Source: Streptacidiphilus albus JL83 (GTDB taxonomy: Bacteria > Actinomycetota > Actinomycetes > Streptomycetales > Streptomycetaceae). Taken from it: 64,000 nucleotides of DNA. The position numbers and the translations under genes were made by a program. Every line of letters starts with the position of its first letter. The stretch's first letter is position 1. A model generated the notes under the pieces. The model was not told the DNA's origin. It saw only the letters and a program-made list of their open reading frames with translations, and searched no databases. The stretch lies in NCBI RefSeq assembly GCF_000744705.1, contig NZ_JQML01000001.1:806001-870000 (forward strand), written 5' to 3'. This document shows positions 58,929-64,000 of the stretch, piece by piece.

Positions 58929-60065
58929 GTGACGATCACCTTCCACTGGTTCCTGCCCACCAACGGCGACAGCCGCCACGTGGTCGGCGGCGGCCACGGC
59001 ACGCCGGTCACCGCCGCCGGCGGCGACCGGCCGCCGACCGTCGGCTACCTGACCCAGATCGCCCGCGCTGCCGAGGACCTGGGCTTCGCCGGCGCGCTCA
59101 CCCCCACCGGGGCCTGGTGCGAGGACGCCTGGCTGACCACCGCGATGGTCAGCCAGCACACCGAGCGGCTGAAGTTCCTGGTCGCCTTCCGTCCGGGGTT
59201 CGTCTCGCCCACCCTGGCCGCACAGATGAGCGCGACCTTCCAGCGGCAGACCGGTGGACGGCTGCTGCTGAACGTGGTCACCGGCGGCGAGAGCCGCGAG
59301 CAGCGGGCCTACGGCGACTTCCTGGACAAGGACGCGCGCTACGCGCGCACCGACGAGTTCCTGCAGATCGTCCGGGAACTGCTGGCGGGCGGGACGGCCG
59401 ACCTGGCCGGCGCCCAGTTGCGGGTCGAGGAGGCCCGGCTGACCCGGCCGCCGGAGACCGCGCCGGAGATCTACTTCGGCGGCTCCTCCCCCGCCGCCGG
59501 ATCGGTCGCGGCCCGCCGGGCGGACGTCTACCTGACCTGGGGCGAGCCGCCCGCCCAGGTGGCCGGGAAGATCGCCTGGATCCGCGGCCTCGCCGCCGCC
59601 GAGGGCCGCACCCTGCGCTTCGGCATCCGGCTGCACGTCATCACCCGGGACTCCGCCGACCAGGCGTGGGCCGAGGCCCGGCGGCTGCTCGACGGCTTCG
59701 ACCCGGAGGTGGTCCGCTCGGTGCAGCAGGGGCTGGCGCTGAGCGAGTCCGAGGGCCAGCGCCGGATGCTGGCCCTGCACGGCGGCGGCCGGGACGGGCT
59801 GGAGATCCACCCCAACCTGTGGGCGGGCATCGGCCTGGTCCGGGGCGGCGCGGGCACCGCGCTGGTCGGCAGCCATACCGAGGTGGCGGAGCGCATCGCC
59901 GAGTACCACCGGCTGGGCATCGACGAGTTCATCCTCTCCGGCTACCCCCATCTGGAGGAGGCCTACTGGTTCGGCGAGGGCGTCCTCCCCCGCCTGGCCG
60001 CGGCCGGACTCTGGACCCACCCCGCCGCCCCCGCCGCCGTCCCGGCCCTCGGCGCCGCCCGCTGA
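58929..60065 (+). CDS. ssuD: Alkanesulfonate monooxygenase SsuD-like (LLM flavin monooxygenase)
   Basis: The 378-residue luciferase-like TIM-barrel enzyme has FHWFLPTNGDSRH at the N-terminus, LKFLVAFRPGFVSPTLAAQM, NVVTGGESREQRAYGDFLDKDARYART and PEIYFGGSSPAAG, all typical of SsuD. It uses reduced FMN and oxygen to release sulfite from alkanesulfonates. The GTG start gives the family length. No flavin reductase or SsuABC is adjacent, so those must be elsewhere. It is regulated in all likelihood by the upstream Cys leader peptide. Confidence 0.93.
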   Translation: MTITFHWFLPTNGDSRHVVGGGHGTPVTAAGGDRPPTVGYLTQIARAAEDLGFAGALTPTGAWCEDAWLTTAMVSQHTERLKFLVAFRPGFVSPTLAAQMSATFQRQTGGRLLLNVVTGGESREQRAYGDFLDKDARYARTDEFLQIVRELLAGGTADLAGAQLRVEEARLTRPPETAPEIYFGGSSPAAGSVAARRADVYLTWGEPPAQVAGKIAWIRGLAAAEGRTLRFGIRLHVITRDSADQAWAEARRLLDGFDPEVVRSVQQGLALSESEGQRRMLALHGGGRDGLEIHPNLWAGIGLVRGGAGTALVGSHTEVAERIAEYHRLGIDEFILSGYPHLEEAYWFGEGVLPRLAAAGLWTHPAAPAAVPALGAAR

Positions 60066-60133
60066 CCGGCGGCGGGTCCGCCGTTCGACCCGGTGGGCGG
60101 GCGGGCGACCGCCCGGGCGGCCACCATCGAGGC

Positions 60134-60481
60134 ATGGACCGAGCCGTGCGGGAGTACATCGACGCCATCGCCCCGGAGTTCCGGCCGCTGTTCGACCGGC
60201 TGCACGGGCTGGTGCTCCGGGTGCGCCCGGACGCCGAACTGCTGCTGTCGTACGGGATGCCCTGCTACCGGGTCGGCCGGCGGCGGCTCCTCCTCGGCGT
60301 CTGGCAGCACGGGGTGTCGGTCTACGGCTGGAGCCGGAGCGGCGACGCCGGATTCACCGCCCGCCACCCCGGGCTGACGTCCGGTCGGGGCACCGTCCGG
60401 CTGCGGCCGGAGGACGCGGCGGAGATCCCGGACCAGGAGTTCCGGACGCTGTTCCAGGCCGTCTTCGACTTCGACGGCTGA
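60134..60481 (+). CDS. DUF1801/YdhG-type protein (115 aa)
   Basis: The opening MDRAVREYIDAIAPEFRPLF and the motif LLLSYGMPCYRVG are typical of this small alpha/beta family, which may bind iron or nucleotides and has no proven activity. The C-terminus GTVRLRPEDAAEIPDQEF is complete. It is codirectional with the SsuD-like gene 68 bases upstream. Confidence 0.8.
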   Translation: MDRAVREYIDAIAPEFRPLFDRLHGLVLRVRPDAELLLSYGMPCYRVGRRRLLLGVWQHGVSVYGWSRSGDAGFTARHPGLTSGRGTVRLRPEDAAEIPDQEFRTLFQAVFDFDG

Positions 60482-60530
60482 CGCGTCCGACAGGCAGCTC
60501 CGCCGGGGTGGTCCGGGGGCCGGGGCGCGC

Positions 60531-60932
60531 TCAGTTCTCCTGCGGCGGCCCGGACATGATCTGCCGCACCTCGATCGGCATGTTCAGCGGCGCCCCGCCG
60601 GGGCCGGGCGCGGCCGAGACCCGGGCCGCGAGCTCCACGGCCCGTTCCGGGCTCTCGCACTCCAGGATCCAGAAGCCGGCCAGGAACTCCTTGGTCTCCG
60701 GGAACGGGCCCTCGGTGACCACGGGGTCGCCGCCGGCCCGGGAGCGCACGATCCGCGCGGTCCCCGGCATGGCCAGCCCCTGGGCGTCGACCAGCTCGCC
60801 GCTCGCGGCGAGCTGCTGGTTGGTCTCCACCATGAAGGCGATGTGCGCCTTCACCTCGTCGGCCGTCCAGGTGTCGATCCCCGGGAAGTCGGCGGTCTTC
60901 TCACTGAACTGCATCAGCAGCATGTACTTCAC
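60531..60932 (-). CDS. YCII-domain (DGPF) protein (133 aa)
   Basis: The start KYMLLMQFSE, the middle GDPVVTEGPFPETKEFLAGF with the DGPF-type motif, and the C-terminal beta-strand VELAARVSAAPG match YCII/DGPF proteins, often encoded beside ECF sigma factors of the SigI/ECF41-like groups. None is adjacent here. The GTG start (60930-60932) follows GGAGGAGCCCGGCC. Confidence 0.85.
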   Translation of the reverse strand: MKYMLLMQFSEKTADFPGIDTWTADEVKAHIAFMVETNQQLAASGELVDAQGLAMPGTARIVRSRAGGDPVVTEGPFPETKEFLAGFWILECESPERAVELAARVSAAPGPGGAPLNMPIEVRQIMSGPPQEN

Positions 60933-61060
60933 GGCCGGGCTCCTCCTCGTTGCGGCGGCCTCACCGGCCGCTCTCACCCTGGACGAAGCATGAACCGCGA
61001 TTTCGACATCGCCGTGCCGACGCGCCCGTGACCGCCGCCGACCGCTACCGCCGCCGACCG

Positions 61061-61564
61061 CTACCGGCGCGGCAGCTTCCAGCCCGGCCGCGGGAAGTGG
61101 CAGGTGTACCCCGCCGGGTAGCGCTCCAGGTAGTCCTGGTGCTCGGGCTCCGCCTGCCAGAAGTCGCCCAGCGGCTCGACCTCGGTGACCACCTTGCCCG
61201 GCCACAGTCCGCTGGCGTCCACGTCGGCGATGGTGTCCAGCGCCGTCTGCCGCTGCGCCTCGTCGGCGTAGTAGATCGCCGACCGGTAGCTCGCGCCGAT
61301 GTCGTTGCCCTGCCGGTCCACCGTCGTCGGGTCGTGGATCTGGAAGAAGAACTCCAGCAGGTCGCGGTAGCCGGTGCGGGCGGGGTCGAACTCGATCTCG
61401 ATCGCCTCGGCGTGCGAACCGTGGTTGCGGTAGGTGGCGTTCGGGGTGTCGCCGCCGCTGTACCCGACCCGGGTGCGGGTGACCCCGGGCAGCTTGCGGA
61501 CCAGGTCCTGCATGCCCCAGAAGCAGCCGCCCGCGAGAACCGCCTTCTCGCTCTGTCCACTCAT
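61061..61564 (-). CDS. msrA: Peptide methionine-S-sulfoxide reductase MsrA
   Basis: The 167 residues contain the catalytic GGCFWGMQD, the [20 protein letters not shown] region and the usual [15 protein letters not shown]. It reduces methionine sulfoxide in the cytoplasm. ATG 61564 is well spaced after GAAGGAGAAG. A resolving Cys is seen at YTCHF. Confidence 0.95.
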   Translation of the reverse strand: MSGQSEKAVLAGGCFWGMQDLVRKLPGVTRTRVGYSGGDTPNATYRNHGSHAEAIEIEFDPARTGYRDLLEFFFQIHDPTTVDRQGNDIGASYRSAIYYADEAQRQTALDTIADVDASGLWPGKVVTEVEPLGDFWQAEPEHQDYLERYPAGYTCHFPRPGWKLPRR

Positions 61565-61644
61565 CGTCGCTTCTCCTTCATCGGTCTTCGTCCGTCCGGA
61601 CAACCCGAACCATTGTCCGCCCTCCGGCGGCCTGCCGTCGCCGG

Positions 61645-62211
61645 TCAGCCGGCCGAGGTCACGGCCCGGAGCTGCTCGAAGGACTCGCGGATCAGCAGCC
61701 GCAACTCGCCCCCCTCGGGCCCGGCGATCCAGCGGGCGAAGGAGATCCGGAAGACGGCTGTCCCGGCCTCGGCCGCGAGGCCGGCCGCCGGCTCGGCGAC
61801 GCCGCGCTCGCGCAGCGCCCCGGCCAGGGCGGCCGAGAGCGCGGCCAGCTTGATCAGCTCGCGCTCCTGCAGCTCCGCGTTGGCCGAGATCACGGTCTGC
61901 CGTCGGCGGACGCCCTCCTCGCGCTCCTGGAAGGAGGCTCCGGCGCTGTCGAGGGCCGCGGCCACCGCCTCGATCGGCGCGGTGCCGACGGGCGCGTCCA
62001 GGACGCTGCCGACGAGGAGTTCCTGGAGTTGGCGCGCGCCGTGGAAGAGGACCTCGCGCTTGTCGGCGAAGTGGCGGAAGAAGGTGCGCTCGGTGAGCCC
62101 GGCCCGCCTGGCGATCTCCGCGACCGTGGTCTGTTCGTACCCGCGCTCGATGTACAGCTCCAGTGCCGCCTGCTCCAGCCGGCCGCGCGCGTTGGGCTCC
62201 CATCGACTCAT
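61645..62211 (-). CDS. TetR-family regulator 1 (188 aa)
   Basis: The helix-turn-helix [26 protein letters not shown] is complete. The C-terminal ligand domain is generic. It is divergent from the NAD-dependent epimerase gene over 96 bases that carry two copies of a 19-bp near-palindrome, so it almost certainly represses that gene and itself. Confidence 0.9.
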   Translation of the reverse strand: MSRWEPNARGRLEQAALELYIERGYEQTTVAEIARRAGLTERTFFRHFADKREVLFHGARQLQELLVGSVLDAPVGTAPIEAVAAALDSAGASFQEREEGVRRRQTVISANAELQERELIKLAALSAALAGALRERGVAEPAAGLAAEAGTAVFRISFARWIAGPEGGELRLLIRESFEQLRAVTSAG

Positions 62212-62226
62212 GGTCGGATTCTACGC

Positions 62227-62245
62227 GATGACAGTTACTGACATC
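62227..62245. promoter_or_regulatory. TetR operator copy 1
   Basis: GATGACAGTTACTGACATC, a near-perfect palindrome (arms GATGACAGT / ACTGACATC), is 15 bases from the TetR start. Confidence 0.75.
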
Positions 62246-62258
62246 GGGTGCTACGTTT

Positions 62259-62277
62259 GATGGCAGACACTGACATC
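62259..62277. promoter_or_regulatory. TetR operator copy 2
   Basis: GATGGCAGACACTGACATC repeats copy 1 with three changes. The centres are 32 bp apart, three helical turns. It lies 31 bases before the epimerase start. Confidence 0.7.
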
Positions 62278-62307
62278 ACCAGTGGTCGATCATTCTGGAG
62301 GACTCCC

Positions 62308-63243
62308 ATGCGTTTCTTCATCACCGGCGCGTCCGGCTGGATCGGCTCAGCCGTGGTTCCGGAGCTCGTCGAGGCGGGCCACCGGGTGGTCGGACTCGCC
62401 CGCTCCGACGCCTCCACCGCCGCGCTGCTCGCGGCCGGTGCCGAGGTCCGCCGCGGCACCATCGACGACCTGGACGTCCTGCGGAGCGCGGCCGCGGACT
62501 CGGACGGCGTGATCCACCTGGCGTTCAAGCACGACCTCGCCTTCAGCGGGGGCTTCGAGGCCGCCGCCGAGGCGGACCGGCTCGCCATCGAGACCTTCGG
62601 CGAGGCCCTGGCCGGGAGCGACCGGCCGTTCACCATCGCGTCCGGGGTGATCGGCCTGTCCCCGGGCCGGCTCGCGACCGAGGCGGACGGGCTGGCCGAC
62701 GAACCGTCAGTGACGGCGCTGACCGGCGGACCCGAGCAGCGCCGCCGCAACGCCCTCGCCACCCTGGCCCTGGCCGACCGGGGCGTCCGCTCGTCGGTGC
62801 TGCGGTTCGCACCGACGGTCCACGGCGACGGCGACCACGGGTTCCTGGCGGCCCTGATCACCGTCGCCCGGGAGAAGGGCGTCTCCGGCTACGTCGGCGA
62901 CGGCGCCAACCGCTGGCCGGCCGTCCACCGCTCGGACGCCGCGCAGCTGGTCCGGATGGCCGTGGAGCAGTCCCCGGCCGGCTCCACCCTGCACGCGGTG
63001 GCGGAGGAGGGCGTCCCGATCCGCGAGGTGGCCGAGGCGATCGGGCGGCGGCTCGGGCTGCCCGCGGTCTCCGTCCCCCCGGCGGAGGCGGCCGCGCACT
63101 TCGGCTGGCTCGGCGCCTTCATCGGGGCCGACAGTCCGGCGTCGAGCGCGCTGACCCGCGAGCTGACGGGGTGGAAGCCGACCGGCCCCGGCCTGGTCGA
63201 GGACCTGGAGCAGGGCCACTACTTCCGCGCCGGTTCGGCCTGA
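62308..63243 (+). CDS. NAD-dependent epimerase/dehydratase-family protein (311 aa)
   Basis: The extended SDR has the N-terminal glycine motif MRFFITGASGWIGSAVVPEL, GTIDDLDVLRSAAADSDGVI and APTVHGDGDHGFLAALI. The usual Tyr-x3-Lys is not obvious, so the protein belongs to the atypical group (NmrA/epimerase-like) that reduces or binds small substrates. The target is unknown. It is regulated by the divergent TetR. Its 3' end overlaps the convergent second TetR gene by 25 bases. Confidence 0.85.
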   Translation: MRFFITGASGWIGSAVVPELVEAGHRVVGLARSDASTAALLAAGAEVRRGTIDDLDVLRSAAADSDGVIHLAFKHDLAFSGGFEAAAEADRLAIETFGEALAGSDRPFTIASGVIGLSPGRLATEADGLADEPSVTALTGGPEQRRRNALATLALADRGVRSSVLRFAPTVHGDGDHGFLAALITVAREKGVSGYVGDGANRWPAVHRSDAAQLVRMAVEQSPAGSTLHAVAEEGVPIREVAEAIGRRLGLPAVSVPPAEAAAHFGWLGAFIGADSPASSALTRELTGWKPTGPGLVEDLEQGHYFRAGSA

Positions 63244-63842
63244 CCCTCCGCCGGATCCCGGCTGCCGGGAACGGCACCGGGCTCCTCGGGCGGGCCCAGC
63301 AGCGCCAGGATGCCGTCGACGGCCCGGTCGAACCGGCCCGGGTCGTTGGCGGCCCGGGCCAGGACGTAGCCGCCCTGGGCGACGGCCGCGATCGCCGCGG
63401 CCGTGGCGAGCGGGTCGAGCGCGGCACTCAGCTCGCCCTGCCGCTGGCCAGCGGCTATCACCTCGGCCAGCCGCTGCTGGAGCCAGTCGAGGGTCTCCTC
63501 CAGCGGGTGCTGCAGCTCCGGCGCGGCCACGATCTCCGGGTCCTGGGCCAGCCCGCCGATGGGGCAGCCCCTGAGCACGTCCTGCCCGCGCCGCAGGTAG
63601 CCGGCTATCCGGCTGCGGGCGCTGCCGGGCGCACCGAGCTGCCGGTCGACCTCGGCGCGCAGCTCCTCCGCGGTGCGGCGGATGGCCGCCAGGGCCAGGT
63701 CGGACTTGCCCTGGAAGTGGTGGTACATGCTGCCCTGGCCGGCCCCGGCCCGCGCCTGGATCTCCCGGGGGCTGGTGCCGTCGTACCCGCGTTCCCAGAG
63801 GAGGGTGCGGGTGCTCTCGATGAGACGTTCCCGAGCGTCCAT
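63219..63842 (-). CDS. TetR-family regulator 2 (207 aa)
   Basis: The N-terminal helix-turn-helix region reads GTSPREIQARAGAGQGSMYHHFQGKSDLALAAI. The C-terminal domain with CPIGGLAQDPEI resembles the LmrA/YxaF-like group, which often controls efflux or detoxification. The C-terminus is Pro/Glu-rich and its 3' end overlaps the convergent epimerase gene. ATG 63842 gives normal length. Confidence 0.88.
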   Translation of the reverse strand: MDARERLIESTRTLLWERGYDGTSPREIQARAGAGQGSMYHHFQGKSDLALAAIRRTAEELRAEVDRQLGAPGSARSRIAGYLRRGQDVLRGCPIGGLAQDPEIVAAPELQHPLEETLDWLQQRLAEVIAAGQRQGELSAALDPLATAAAIAAVAQGGYVLARAANDPGRFDRAVDGILALLGPPEEPGAVPGSRDPAEGQAEPARK

Positions 63843-63897
63843 TCAACGACCGTATTCACTGGTGGGTGGAGGGGTCAACGCACTGCTCCGCGCGATC

Positions 63898-63940
63898 CGC
63901 GCCGAAGGCCCCGACCGGGTCGGTCGGGGCCTTCGGCGCG
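63898..63940. terminator. Strong bidirectional terminator
   Basis: CGCGCCGAAGGCCCCGACC pairs perfectly with GGTCGGGGCCTTCGGCGCG around a GGGTC loop, a 19-bp stem between the second TetR gene and the gene ending at 63953. Confidence 0.92.
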
Positions 63941-63952
63941 GATGGGAGGCGG

Positions 63953-64000
63953 TCATGCCTCGGCCTTGCGGGCCCGGTGGGCGGCCACGTAGTGGCGGTT
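63953..64000 (-). CDS. C-terminal end of a gene entering from the right
   Basis: The last 15 codons of a minus-strand gene, NRHYVAAHRARKAEA followed by TGA (63953-63955), are read from the right edge. The basic, Ala-rich end gives no family. The terminator at 63898-63940 follows it at 13 bases, which supports a real gene end. Confidence 0.55.
   Translation of the reverse strand, partial: NRHYVAAHRARKAEA

Overview
The window is high-GC actinomycete DNA, most likely Streptomyces or a close relative: third codon positions are strongly G/C, GTG starts are common, and it carries SARP and AfsR-like regulators, a cysteine-type leader peptide and a modular NRPS/PKS locus. No organism can be named from the sequence alone.

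The central fact is a complete long-form antimycin biosynthetic cluster at about 28.5-58.1 kb, recognised from gene content and the known ant operon layout. Anthranilate is made by AntN (tryptophan dioxygenase), AntO and AntP (kynureninase), activated by AntF onto the carrier AntG (primed by AntQ), and rearranged and oxidised to a 3-aminosalicylyl thioester by the PaaABCDE-like oxygenase AntHIJKL. AntC (C-A-PCP-C-A-KR-PCP) adds threonine (pocket signature read here as threonine-type) and a keto acid that its KR reduces. AntD (KS-AT-ACP-TE) extends with an alkylmalonyl unit supplied by AntE and closes the dilactone. AntM reduces the C8 ketone, AntO formylates and AntB adds the C8 acyloxy group. 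Sigma AntA is at the right edge. The genes form antHIJKLMNOP (-), antGFQ (+), antCDE (-) and antBA (+). An aldo/keto reductase and a HIT-domain gene sit between antQ and antE and are not part of the published ant set.

Left of it (0-28 kb) the layout is mosaic. It starts with an AfsR-type NB-ARC/TPR protein running off the edge, a decayed MFS exporter, and two tandem 41/43-residue peptides with five Cys spaced every four residues, followed by a heterodimeric ABC exporter but no modification enzyme. Next is a rearranged stretch (6.9-10 kb) of secreted and decayed genes: a lipoprotein with an F5/8C fragment, an intact and a broken ricin-type lectin, and a copied AraC C-terminus. Then come a hemerythrin-like protein, a membrane protein, an AraC/SnoaL pair, katG with a divergent Fur-type regulator, and a three-gene acyl-CoA catabolism operon whose CoA-transferase is frameshifted. 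After a SARP regulator comes the most unusual locus: a 25-residue peptide, an M50 membrane metalloprotease with a PqqD-like N-terminus, a TPR protein and a flavin reductase on one strand (21-25.3 kb). A GH35 beta-galactosidase with LacI-type operators and a TetR/FBP-domain pair complete this part.

Right of the cluster (58.1-64 kb) are ordinary genes: a P-loop kinase, a Cys leader peptide with an SsuD-like monooxygenase, DUF1801 and YCII proteins, MsrA, a TetR regulator divergent from an NAD-dependent epimerase over two operator copies, a second TetR, a strong terminator, and the last codons of a gene entering from the right.
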